The notes under the pieces are model-generated. The model saw nothing but the letters and a program-made list of their open reading frames with translations, was not told the origin of the DNA and did no database searches. From NCBI GenBank assembly GCA_937876385.1, contig CALFHQ010000376.1, forward strand, positions 1 through 5,359: DNA of 5,359 nucleotides, given 5' to 3'. The translations under genes were made by a program, and so were the position numbers. Numbering within the stretch: the stretch's first letter is position 1; each line of letters starts with the position of its first letter. Below, one piece after another: positions 1-5,359 of the stretch. This stretch comes from an uncultured Pseudomonadota bacterium. Lineage in GTDB: Bacteria; Myxococcota_A; UBA9042; CAIXZC01.

Positions 1-198
1 GGTTACGGGGACTCCACTCAAGCGGGCGATATCGCCGATGGGTCGGATGAAGCTGCGGGAATCGACCAGCCCGGCGATGTGAGCCAACTCGATGTGGGGA
101 GTCGCAAGGATGGGCGGCTCATCAACGGAGGCTACATAGTTCCATCGTTGATTCCTGAACACCCAGCGTCCCCGCTGGTCATCAGAATGGTCAGTCAA
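1..198 (-). CDS. Partial unrecognised protein, N-terminal 66 codons, 3' end outside the window
   Basis: This minus-strand frame is open from an in-frame TAA at about 213-215 to the left edge, which it reaches in phase. The first usual start is TTG at 198, preceded at 4 bases by a run of five G (203-207). A GTG at 162 preceded at 6 bases by GGGGA is an alternative. The translation has an ordinary mix of hydrophobic and charged residues and includes the stretches ILATPHIELAHIAGLVDS and SFIRPIGDIARLSGVPVT. I do not recognise the family. The strand agrees with the four genes upstream and the 102-base gap to the preceding stop is like the other gaps. The plus strand is also open from 1 to 273 in the codon-aligned antisense frame, but its Gly/Asp/Ser-rich translation is less protein-like. 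The strand choice is an inference, and sequence left of the window would settle it. Confidence 0.5.
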   Translation of the reverse strand, partial: MTDHSDDQRGRWVFRNQRWNYVASVDEPPILATPHIELAHIAGLVDSRSFIRPIGDIARLSGVPVT

Positions 199-300
199 AA
201 TGCCCCCACAGGGAAGTTACGCCCACATTGTTTCACACTGGGTCAGGAAATCAAGGGATACGAGAGGGGATAGGTGGTTCCTGTCGGGGGAGCAGCGACT

Positions 301-1071
301 CTACATGCACTGGATTCGGAGTTTTCCGAGGGACCAACCCTTCTTCGTACGGGCGAAGGATGCGGAAACTCGGTTGGTCTTGTTGTGCGAGACGTGGGTG
401 TACCCGAGTTCGATCACGACGAGGTTTTCCCCAACGAATTCCGGTGTGGGAAGACTCTGGATGGAAGCGATGAAGCGCTTCTTGCCGCAAGTCTTGTAGT
501 CGGCCTGCAGTTGGTCGATGAGTCGATTTCCTTTGGCTTCATTTTTCACTGAGGATGGGGCCAGTTTGTTGAGGTCCGCCGGTTCTCGAGCTGTTCTGAT
601 GGCTTTGATCAGGGTTTCCAGGCTGGCCAGCGAGTTCAGGTTGGGGGTCACGTCGGCGCCCTTCTTGACGAGTTTGGAGAGAAAGTCGTTTTCTCCCAGA
701 GTGGCCATCTGGCAACCGCTGACTTTCCAATTCTTCTTCACGTGGGCGAGTTTGCAGCCGTCCATGAAGACCATGTCTTTGCCTCTGGCAGCGACGGCGG
801 ACATTGAAATCTCTGTGGTGCTGCTGACGAAGGAACGGAAGTCGGGAAGTTGTCTGGCCATCCACAGAAAACCACTCCAAGGAGACTTCTGTTGCCATTC
901 CCACTTGTTTTCTTTGTCAGCTTTGGCCGTCTTCGTCTCTTTGTGCTTCTTCTCTCCTTTCTTCCCCTTTCTTTCTCGGGCGACTGCGTCGTTGGACGAC
1001 GAGTGTCCCAGGGGGAAGGTTGGGGTGGAAGCGATGGCAACAAAAAGGAGCCAGAACAACGTCTTCTTCAT
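301..1071 (-). CDS. Exported lysine-rich protein of unknown function (256 aa)
   Basis: The ATG at 1071 is preceded by GGAGGG at 8 bases and followed at once by a signal-peptide-like N-terminus: Lys-Lys at residues 2-3, a hydrophobic core at about 4-14, and a possible signal peptidase I site after A-I-A at 12-14. No lipobox cysteine is present, so a soluble periplasmic or extracellular protein is more likely than a lipoprotein. Residues 32-56 form a highly charged, lysine-dominated, probably disordered linker. The rest (about 57-256) looks like a folded domain with four cysteines (106, 120, 195, 255), which could form two disulfides. The C-terminus alternates hydrophobic and polar residues and ends with K-K-G-W-S-L-G-K-L, which recalls the last strand of NTF2-like or SnoaL-like domains, but that resemblance is too weak to assign a family. 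It lies 82 bases downstream of the small membrane protein. The function is unknown; the gene call itself is solid. Confidence 0.8.
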   Translation of the reverse strand: MKKTLFWLLFVAIASTPTFPLGHSSSNDAVARERKGKKGEKKHKETKTAKADKENKWEWQQKSPWSGFLWMARQLPDFRSFVSSTTEISMSAVAARGKDMVFMDGCKLAHVKKNWKVSGCQMATLGENDFLSKLVKKGADVTPNLNSLASLETLIKAIRTAREPADLNKLAPSSVKNEAKGNRLIDQLQADYKTCGKKRFIASIQSLPTPEFVGENLVVIELGYTHVSHNKTNRVSASFARTKKGWSLGKLRIQCM

Positions 1072-1079
1072 GGTCGAGA

Positions 1080-1085
1080 CCCTCC
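1080..1085 (-). promoter_or_regulatory. Ribosome binding site of the exported 256-aa protein
   Basis: The minus strand reads GGAGGG, with 8 bases before the ATG at 1069-1071. It supports that start and therefore the signal peptide. Confidence 0.7.
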
Positions 1086-1107
1086 ATTCGGGTGCGTTCG
1101 TTTGGTG

Positions 1108-1136
1108 AAGATACTGTCAAGTGGACTTTGATGCAA
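1108..1136 (-). promoter_or_regulatory. Possible sigma70-type promoter for the exported protein
   Basis: In the 82-base gap upstream of the 256-aa gene, the minus strand contains TTGCAT (1131-1136), a 17-base spacer and TATCTT (1108-1113), matching the -35/-10 consensus at 3 and 4 of 6 positions. A perfect -35 hexamer, TTGACA, lies at 1115-1120 inside that spacer, but no good -10 box follows it at 16-18 bases. Such matches are common by chance and deltaproteobacterial promoters are poorly predicted by this consensus. Confidence 0.25.
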
Positions 1137-1153
1137 GCCAATCGGCTGTGATC

Positions 1154-1618
1154 TTAGAAAGTCGAGGGGCCTGCGTCAGCGCTTCGAATGACGGAAGCAA
1201 CTTCTCCCCATTCAAAGCGGCGAGTATTGGAGGGTCTGATCTCATCAAGGAGTTCTACGTCGCTGTCAAAGGTAACGGCGGGGAGTTCGAGGACGGTCAT
1301 GTCCTCGTCCTCTTGTTCCTCTTCGTTGCAGGTCGCCGGGGTGGATTCGGCGATTCCTGGACAGACGACGTCTTCGGGAACGATGGGAATCGATGGAACA
1401 CTGACGAACTGCGTCTTGTCCGCTCCGCTCTCTTCTTCAATCGATTCGATAACCACTTGAGTCCTCCTTTGTCCTGTGACGAGGGCCAGGACCAGGCTCG
1501 TGGCGACGAGAGCCGCAGCGGCCAGGAGTTCATAGGTCCAACCGAGGTTCACGGCTCCCCAGAATCCGACGAGACTTGCGAGCAGAGCCAGGAGGCTCCA
1601 GAAAAGTTTGAGCAGCAT
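1154..1618 (-). CDS. Small two-helix membrane protein with acidic cytoplasmic tail (154 aa)
   Basis: The ATG at 1618 follows a strong Shine-Dalgarno sequence (GGAGG, 6 bases). Two hydrophobic segments, residues about 5-23 and 30-48, are separated by a short loop and can form a helical hairpin in the inner membrane. Lys4 before the first helix and Arg51-Arg52 after the second predict, by the positive-inside rule, both ends in the cytoplasm. Residues 53-154 form a roughly 100-residue tail rich in Glu and Asp, including an acidic run N-E-E-E-Q-E-D-E-D-E near its middle, with Pro/Ser/Thr-rich stretches. This looks mostly disordered, with a short possibly ordered end containing F-E-W-G-E-V. There is no catalytic motif and I do not recognise a family. 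It lies 67 bases downstream of the HD-domain gene. A role as a membrane anchor or interaction platform is a guess from layout only. Confidence 0.75.
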   Translation of the reverse strand: MLLKLFWSLLALLASLVGFWGAVNLGWTYELLAAAALVATSLVLALVTGQRRTQVVIESIEEESGADKTQFVSVPSIPIVPEDVVCPGIAESTPATCNEEEQEDEDMTVLELPAVTFDSDVELLDEIRPSNTRRFEWGEVASVIRSADAGPSTF

Positions 1619-1623
1619 GAGGT

Positions 1624-1630
1624 ACCTCCA
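1624..1630 (-). promoter_or_regulatory. Ribosome binding site of the 154-aa membrane protein
   Basis: The minus strand reads TGGAGGT, with GGAGG ending 6 bases before the ATG at 1616-1618. It is a near-consensus Shine-Dalgarno site and fixes this start. Confidence 0.75.
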
Positions 1631-1651
1631 GCGTAATTTGACCCGATGTTC

Positions 1652-1680
1652 ATGGTAGCTTGGTCTGTCTGGAGGGACAA
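1652..1680 (-). promoter_or_regulatory. Possible sigma70-type promoter for the 154-aa membrane protein
   Basis: The minus strand has TTGTCC (1675-1680), exactly 17 bases, then TACCAT (1652-1657), each matching 4 of 6 consensus positions. The implied transcription start near 1645 lies about 27 bases before the ATG and leaves room for the ribosome binding site. It could allow transcription of the small envelope genes independently of the HD-domain gene. This is a weak prediction from pattern alone. Confidence 0.3.
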
Positions 1681-1685
1681 AAAAC

Positions 1686-3173
1686 CTATTGTTTGCCTTT
1701 GGACTTGATGTAGTCCTCGAGGAACGGCATGTACTCTTCTACAGGAAGGTCTGGGGCGAGTCTTTTTTCTTCGAGGGCATTTTCAAGGACATCTCGAAGC
1801 TGACCAACCAGCGGGCTGGGTGGGATGGAGAAGTGTTCCATAATGATCTGCCCTGCCCCTTTTGGGACGAGGGGTTGCTTGGCGTCTTCCTGCTTGATCG
1901 CCTCGATTCTCACGGCGAGTTCGTCGAGGAGGCGGGTGAGCTCTTCCACCTTCCGTTCTTGTCGGGAGGTGATGTCGGCTCTCGACACGGCCAGGAGGTC
2001 TCCCAGGTACTCCCCGGTTTCTCGAATCAGTCGTCTTACGGCGCTGTCGGTCCACTCGTCGCTGTACATGTTCACTCTGGAGTGGTTCACCACAAGGAAA
2101 TAGATACGCTCTGCGATTCGGTCATCTAAGGCGAGTCTGGCAGCGATTCCTCGAAAGAGGTATCCGCTCATGTCCTCATGTCGGAAGAAATGAACTGTGC
2201 CGTCATCCTCCACGGAGCGAGTGCCCACCTTTCCAACGTCATGGAAGAGTGCTGCCCAGCGAATCGGGGCCACAGGTTTTGCCTTGGATACGACCTTCTT
2301 GGTGTGGTCCCAGATGTCTTTGTGATGCACTCGGCAGGTTTCGTTGAAACCAACCAGGGCTTGTACTTCTGGGAGCAGGTATTGCAGAACCTTGACTCTC
2401 TGGAGGAAGTCCAATCCTCGATCCGGGTAGAGATTGACGAGGAGGCGCTCCAATTCGGGTCGAATTCGTTCGGGTGGAATATCGAGGACGTTGACCGAGT
2501 GTTTGAGGGCAAATTCCTCGGTCTCCGGTTCGACATCGTAGCCGTGATAGGCGACGTGTTTGGCCACCTTGAGAAGGTTGAGGGGTTTTTGAACGAAGGC
2601 GATTGCAGGGGACATGATTGGGCGGATCTGTTGTTTCACCAGGTCTCTCAGTCCGTCGTAGGGGTCGAATAGGACTCCATCTCTGTTGAGGGCCATGGCG
2701 TTCACCGTGACCTCTCGCTTTGAGAGCTCTTCTTCCAGGGGTCCGTCGTTTGGAATCTCGGTAATGACGTACCGGCGGATTGGTTTCCCTCCAGAGGACT
2801 CTTGGACTGTAAATGCAGTGGAGCGTCTGAAACGTTCGGGTCTCGACAGGAAGAGGTGTTCGGTGGCGACGCCGTCCAGGCACCGCTCGACGGTTCCGTA
2901 GTGGGGGGAGGATGCCACGATGTCCATTCGTTGGACCTTGTCCATATTTCCATTGAGGAGTGCGTCTCGAACAGCGGGACCTACGACATAGGCATCCACG
3001 TCCTTTTTTGCGAGACGATGCAGCACCAGTCGGAGATCCCCCGGGAGCTCTCCCGTCCAGGTGTTCTTGTCGTTGAGATGCAAGGTCGCGTCCTCCTGCA
3101 GGGGTGTGTCCTGTACCTGCCGATGGGAGTGGAGCTGGTGCCAGCCGGATTGAGAAGGAAGTTGGTTACTCAA
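1686..3173 (-). CDS. tRNA nucleotidyltransferase/poly(A) polymerase family protein with HD domain, catalytic head degenerate
   Basis: Residue numbers count from the TTG at 3173. The protein is related to class II tRNA CCA-adding enzymes, which in family members add CCA to tRNA 3' ends. The head (about 60-165) shows VGPAVRDALL (64-73, family GGxVRD), RMDIVAS (82-88, family DxDxxTS), KREVTVNAMA (152-161, family RRDFTxNA) and DPYDGLRDL (170-178). The position of the nucleotide-selecting EDxxR motif reads QKPLN (195-199). An HD phosphohydrolase domain follows, with likely metal ligands His290, His311-Asp312 and Asp400 in RADITSR. The tail (about 433-489) has the usual PLVPKGAGQII and PPSPLVGQLRDVL patterns. 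The head thus lacks one catalytic Asp and the EDxxR residues, while the HD half looks intact. CCA addition is therefore doubtful; a pseudoenzyme head on an active HD hydrolase is my inference. The start is probably the internal TTG at 3083 (465 aa), which has AGGAGG at 8 bases, rather than 3173, which has no such site. Family membership is firm. Confidence 0.9.
   Translation of the reverse strand: MSNQLPSQSGWHQLHSHRQVQDTPLQEDATLHLNDKNTWTGELPGDLRLVLHRLAKKDVDAYVVGPAVRDALLNGNMDKVQRMDIVASSPHYGTVERCLDGVATEHLFLSRPERFRRSTAFTVQESSGGKPIRRYVITEIPNDGPLEEELSKREVTVNAMALNRDGVLFDPYDGLRDLVKQQIRPIMSPAIAFVQKPLNLLKVAKHVAYHGYDVEPETEEFALKHSVNVLDIPPERIRPELERLLVNLYPDRGLDFLQRVKVLQYLLPEVQALVGFNETCRVHHKDIWDHTKKVVSKAKPVAPIRWAALFHDVGKVGTRSVEDDGTVHFFRHEDMSGYLFRGIAARLALDDRIAERIYFLVVNHSRVNMYSDEWTDSAVRRLIRETGEYLGDLLAVSRADITSRQERKVEELTRLLDELAVRIEAIKQEDAKQPLVPKGAGQIIMEHFSIPPSPLVGQLRDVLENALEEKRLAPDLPVEEYMPFLEDYIKSKGKQ
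3092..3097 (-). promoter_or_regulatory. Ribosome binding site favouring an internal TTG start for the HD-domain gene
   Basis: The minus strand reads AGGAGG, followed by 8 bases and an in-frame TTG at 3081-3083 (codon 31 of the longest frame). The longest frame's own TTG at 3173 has no purine-rich site upstream. Residues 1-30 are polar and low in pattern, while the family-like sequence begins soon after residue 40. Choosing 3083 makes the protein 465 residues and the gap after the cysteine-rich gene 101 bases. Confidence 0.55.
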
Positions 3174-3184
3174 GGCGCCGCAGT

Positions 3185-5359
3185 CTAGATGTTCTCACAC
3201 ACGCCCTGGGTGTTGCACTGGTCGGTCGTAGCGGGGTTTGAATCGTCGCATTCTTCCGCGGTAACGCAGCACTTGCCCTTGGAGCAGAACGCCGGGTTGA
3301 TGAGGCTGTTGCACTTCTCGGCGATGCAGATGCTGGGGTAGGTCACGCCGTCGTCACAGCAGTAGGGATCGTAGGGGGAGCCGGCGCACTGAGCAGCGCA
3401 GGTGGCGCACCAGGTCTCCTGTACGACCCAGGTTCCCATGTACACGGCGGAGCAGGTGTTCCCGTAGGTTTTGCCGTCGGCGCCGCACACTCCTCTCTGG
3501 AGGCTGTCTGCCGGGTTCGGGGGATCGGTGATTTCGCTTGCGATGGCGTATCCACCGGTGGTTACCGGGCAAGGACAGGTGTCGAATCCGCAGGCAGCGT
3601 TGCATTCCACTTCGACGTCGGTCATGCAGTTCAAGGCGCAATCGTTGTAGTAGCTCACCCAGTCAGACCCGCAGACCGGTGCGTAGAACTCCGACGAGAG
3701 GTTGCATTGGCACGTCTCGCAGATATCGAAGAGGACATCTCCGTTGGGTGCTGTGGGAATTTCATACATCACTGGCGTTTCTTCCGGCGCCTTGCAGGTG
3801 AGGTAGCAAGAGTTCAGGAAGGAGTGGAACTGGTCCGAGCAGACCCACTCTTCGACGTCGTCACAGTCAGTGCAGCATGCGCCGTCTTCGAGGAAGGAGG
3901 CTCCCTCGCATTCCAGGAGGCACTGGTTCATGTAGCTCTTTCGGGTGTTGTCACCGAGGAGTCCGCATACGGGCTCGCATGCGTCGTCGCACTGGCTGCA
4001 GAGGTCGGCGTTGAAGCAAGCACCTGAGCAGTAAAAGGTGGCATTGTCGGTTTCAGCTTTTGAGGAGTAGTCGCAGTGGTTGTAGTACGTGATGTCGTCC
4101 GTCGCCGTGGTGGCGCAGACGGGGGCGTACTTGATGTCGCAGCCGGGTGCGATGTCGGGGATGCAAGCTCCCGGGTATTCAATCTGTGGGCAGTCGAGGT
4201 AGTCGTAGCAGGTGTCGCTTCCGATGGTGCATTTGAGCTGGCAGAAGCTGGAGTAGGTGTTCTGGTCGACGCCGCAGATCTGCTGGGCGGTCAAATCTTC
4301 TTCGGTGCAAAGCTGCATGCAGTCGGGGCATTCTCCCTTCTGGAAGGTGGCTACCCCGGCGAGGGTTGCTTCGCAGGCGTTGAGGTAGGTTGTCTCGGTG
4401 GCGAGATCGCAGACGTAGTCGGGGGTCTGGTCGTCGCAGAAGCACATCCCGTCTCCCCCGCACTGGGTCCCCAGAGCGCAGTCACCGCAGGAGCCACCAC
4501 AGCCGTCAGGGCCGCACTGTTTGGCACCGCAGTTGGGGAGGCAAATGCACTGATCCTCCTGGTCTGGGTCACACAACTGGTTTGGGCCGCAGGCGAAGGC
4601 CACGTCGGACCATTTCCAGCAATCGGTCTGGACTTCAACGCAGGTGCTGTAGGCTTTGTTGCTGGGGGCGCATTGCTGTTCGCCTTCGACGCAGTCGTCG
4701 AAGCACTCCGCGTCGCATATGCCGTTCTGGCAAATGGGTGTGGCGCCACTGCAAGACCCACAGGTGCCGCCGCAGCCGTCAGAGCCGCACTCCTTACCGT
4801 CGCAGTTTGGAAGGCAGCAGGATTCAGCGAAGCAGACGTATTCGTCAGAGGCGCAGCATTCGCTTCCGCATCCGCCAAAATTGCAAGCGCATTCGTCGAA
4901 CTGGCAAGACTGGTTTTCGCCGCAGTCTTGAAGATCCTGGAATTTCCAGCAGGCGTCCTTGTCGGCGTTTGCGGCGTTGATATCGACGCAAAAGACAACC
5001 TTCGCACCGTTGCAGATGGATTCGCCGTCGTTGCATTCCGTGACGCAGACGCCGCCCTGGGTACAGGTGTTTTCTTCACAGAGGTAGCCTTCGTTGCAGC
5101 CGAGGAGGTCAGGGAGACCGTCGCCGCAGTATGCACCGCAGCCGTCGTAGCCACATTCTTTCCCGTCACAGTCCGGAACGCAGTCGCAGGCGGAACCTGC
5201 GGGGGCGCAGATGGTCTCCCCAGCTTCCAGGCAGACGCACGTTTCCGAGGTCGGGCAGAGGCTCTTGGCTCCCCACTTGTAGCAGCCGTCGGTGAGCTCG
5301 CAGGTCCAATACTTGTTGTCTCCATCGCACTTGATCTGACCGTCGTCGCACTCGTCGCA
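3185..5359 (-). CDS. Very cysteine-rich, probably secreted repeat protein with tandem Kazal-like modules (5' end outside the window)
   Basis: The frame is open from the right edge (in phase with base 5359) to a TAG at 3185-3187: 724 residues with about 110 cysteines. A GTG at 4603 is not the start, because the same frame upstream continues the same kind of domains without a stop. Numbered from the edge, residues about 4-306 contain three composite repeats. Each has a Trp-type module (C-x2-G-x3-C ... C-[WY]-K-[WF] ... C) and a Gly-Cys module (C-x-P-[ND]-C-x2-K-x-C-G-x-D-G-C-G). Residues about 306-697 hold about eight Kazal-like modules, the clearest being VCGADGKTYGNTC. The C-terminus carries ECDDSNPATTDQC, a pattern common in myxobacterial cysteine-rich proteins. 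So many paired cysteines imply disulfide folding outside the cytoplasm; the signal peptide would lie beyond the window. A protease inhibitor, adhesin or surface structural role is possible, but none is shown. The reading frame is very secure. Confidence 0.9.
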   Translation of the reverse strand, partial: CDECDDGQIKCDGDNKYWTCELTDGCYKWGAKSLCPTSETCVCLEAGETICAPAGSACDCVPDCDGKECGYDGCGAYCGDGLPDLLGCNEGYLCEENTCTQGGVCVTECNDGESICNGAKVVFCVDINAANADKDACWKFQDLQDCGENQSCQFDECACNFGGCGSECCASDEYVCFAESCCLPNCDGKECGSDGCGGTCGSCSGATPICQNGICDAECFDDCVEGEQQCAPSNKAYSTCVEVQTDCWKWSDVAFACGPNQLCDPDQEDQCICLPNCGAKQCGPDGCGGSCGDCALGTQCGGDGMCFCDDQTPDYVCDLATETTYLNACEATLAGVATFQKGECPDCMQLCTEEDLTAQQICGVDQNTYSSFCQLKCTIGSDTCYDYLDCPQIEYPGACIPDIAPGCDIKYAPVCATTATDDITYYNHCDYSSKAETDNATFYCSGACFNADLCSQCDDACEPVCGLLGDNTRKSYMNQCLLECEGASFLEDGACCTDCDDVEEWVCSDQFHSFLNSCYLTCKAPEETPVMYEIPTAPNGDVLFDICETCQCNLSSEFYAPVCGSDWVSYYNDCALNCMTDVEVECNAACGFDTCPCPVTTGGYAIASEITDPPNPADSLQRGVCGADGKTYGNTCSAVYMGTWVVQETWCATCAAQCAGSPYDPYCCDDGVTYPSICIAEKCNSLINPAFCSKGKCCVTAEECDDSNPATTDQCNTQGVCENI
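3197..3250 (-). other. C-terminal D-D-x-N-P-x-T-x-D-x-C cysteine motif
   Basis: The last module of the cysteine-rich protein reads ECDDSNPATTDQC and then N-T-Q-G-V-C, three residues from the stop. This pattern recurs in large extracellular proteins of Myxococcota and related bacteria. Here it occurs once and ends the protein. There is no C-terminal membrane segment or sorting motif after it, so surface attachment, if any, is not through this end. Confidence 0.6.
3269..4444 (-). repeat. Array of about eight Kazal-like disulfide modules
   Basis: Within the cysteine-rich protein the pattern C-x(n)-[PV]-x-C-x(n)-[TS]-[YF]-x2-x-C-x(2-4)-C recurs at approximate positions 4328-4444, 4190-4321, 4016-4141, 3875-3991, 3719-3865, 3590-3712, 3398-3577 and 3269-3400. 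The cores read TTYLNAC, NTYSSFC, ITYYNHC, KSYMNQC, HSFLNSC, VSYYNDC, KTYGNTC and VTYPSIC. In Kazal domains this Tyr and the following Asn-x-Cys are conserved, and PVCG precedes them, as in modules 4 and 6. Modules 1, 3 and 7 lack the Cys-x(2-3)-Cys pair after the core. Sequences between the cores are divergent, so this is an old duplication. Whether any module inhibits a protease is not shown. Confidence 0.65.
4442..4693 (-). repeat. Composite cysteine repeat, unit 3 (protein level)
   Basis: About 84 residues. It starts with CVEGEQQC, with C-W-K-W at 4610-4621 and the Gly-Cys module at 4478-4543 (CLPNCGAKQCGPDGCGGSCG). It is the shortest unit and passes directly into the Kazal-like array. Confidence 0.65.
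4694..5035 (-). repeat. Composite cysteine repeat, unit 2 (protein level)
   Basis: About 114 residues. It starts with CNDGESIC, with C-W-K-F at 4940-4951 and the Gly-Cys module at 4751-4816 (CLPNCDGKECGSDGCGGTCG). It contains an insertion between the third and fourth cysteines of the Trp module and an extra C-G-S-E-C-C stretch near 4853-4870, which makes it the longest of the three. Confidence 0.65.
5036..5350 (-). repeat. Composite cysteine repeat, unit 1 (protein level)
   Basis: About 105 residues. It starts with CDDGQIKC, has the Trp module C-Y-K-W near 5273-5284, and continues to the Gly-Cys module at 5117-5182 (CVPDCDGKECGYDGCGAYCG). The usual G-G before the last cysteines is G-A-Y here, and the unit ends with an extra cysteine-rich stretch not present in unit 3. 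Confidence 0.65.

Noticed and set aside
163..178. Perfect inverted repeat with a 6-base stem and 4-base loop
   Set aside because: Lies inside the putative left-edge reading frame, is short, and has no T-run after it on either strand, so it is not a terminator and can arise by chance.
199..220. Short C-run/G-run hairpin followed by T residues on the minus strand, resembling a terminator
   Set aside because: The stem is only three to four base pairs and the T-run is four bases, directly before a likely start codon; too weak to call.
518..1108. A 196-codon plus-strand frame opposite the exported protein
   Set aside because: Its hydrophobic Phe/Leu/Ser stretch is simply the antisense of the lysine-rich linker. 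The minus frame has a ribosome binding site and a signal peptide.
1121..1636. A 171-codon plus-strand frame opposite the small membrane protein
   Set aside because: The minus-strand frame has a strong ribosome binding site, two clear membrane helices and the same direction as its neighbours; the plus frame has none of these.
2239..2883. A 214-codon minus-strand frame inside the HD-domain gene
   Set aside because: Arg/Pro-rich shifted reading of the HD-domain gene, whose own frame holds the family motifs over its full length; no sign of a frameshift.
4390..4980. A 196-codon plus-strand frame rich in Arg and Ser
   Set aside because: It is the antisense of Cys/Gly/Asp codons, which yields Arg/Ser-rich sequence; no ribosome binding logic and no recognisable fold.
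4351..5325. A 324-codon minus-strand frame rich in Ala, Thr, Ser and Arg
   Set aside because: It is an out-of-frame reading of the cysteine-rich gene. Low-complexity Ala/Thr/Ser/Pro composition and no domain pattern, while the overlapping frame carries conserved repeats.

Overview
The window reads as five consecutive genes, all on the minus strand, so transcription runs from base 5359 towards base 1. In transcription order they are: a very long cysteine-rich, probably secreted protein (5' end outside the window); a tRNA nucleotidyltransferase/poly(A)-polymerase-type protein with an HD domain; a small two-helix membrane protein with an acidic tail; a small exported lysine-rich protein; and the start of an unrecognised gene cut by the left edge. 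Gaps between genes are short (about 10-100 bases), there is no RNA gene, mobile element or CRISPR array, and no convincing intrinsic terminator was found.

The cysteine-rich protein suggests a deltaproteobacterial-type lineage such as Myxococcota or Bradymonadota. Arrays of short disulfide modules with C-x-P-x-C...C-G-x-D-G-C-G-G-x-C-G and D-D-x-N-P-x-T-x-D-x-C signatures are familiar from large surface or secreted proteins of those bacteria. The moderately high GC content and the likely use of TTG starts fit, but this is inference; no taxonomic marker is present.

Region 3185-5359 is one uninterrupted reading frame of 724 codons with about 110 cysteines (roughly 15%). Its upstream part contains three composite repeats of about 85-115 residues, each a Trp-containing module followed by a Gly-Cys-rich module. 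Its downstream part is a run of about eight modules whose cysteine/tyrosine pattern resembles Kazal-type protease inhibitor domains. Region 1686-3173 encodes the HD-domain nucleotidyltransferase relative. Its HD half looks intact, but several signature residues of the catalytic head are substituted, which suggests a pseudoenzyme or a changed activity.

Region 301-1618 holds two small envelope proteins, each with a good Shine-Dalgarno sequence. Region 1-198 is a partial minus-strand reading frame running off the edge. Apart from the shared strand and tight spacing, nothing shows that the five genes act in one pathway. The combination looks like a housekeeping-type gene flanked by envelope or secreted proteins of unknown role.
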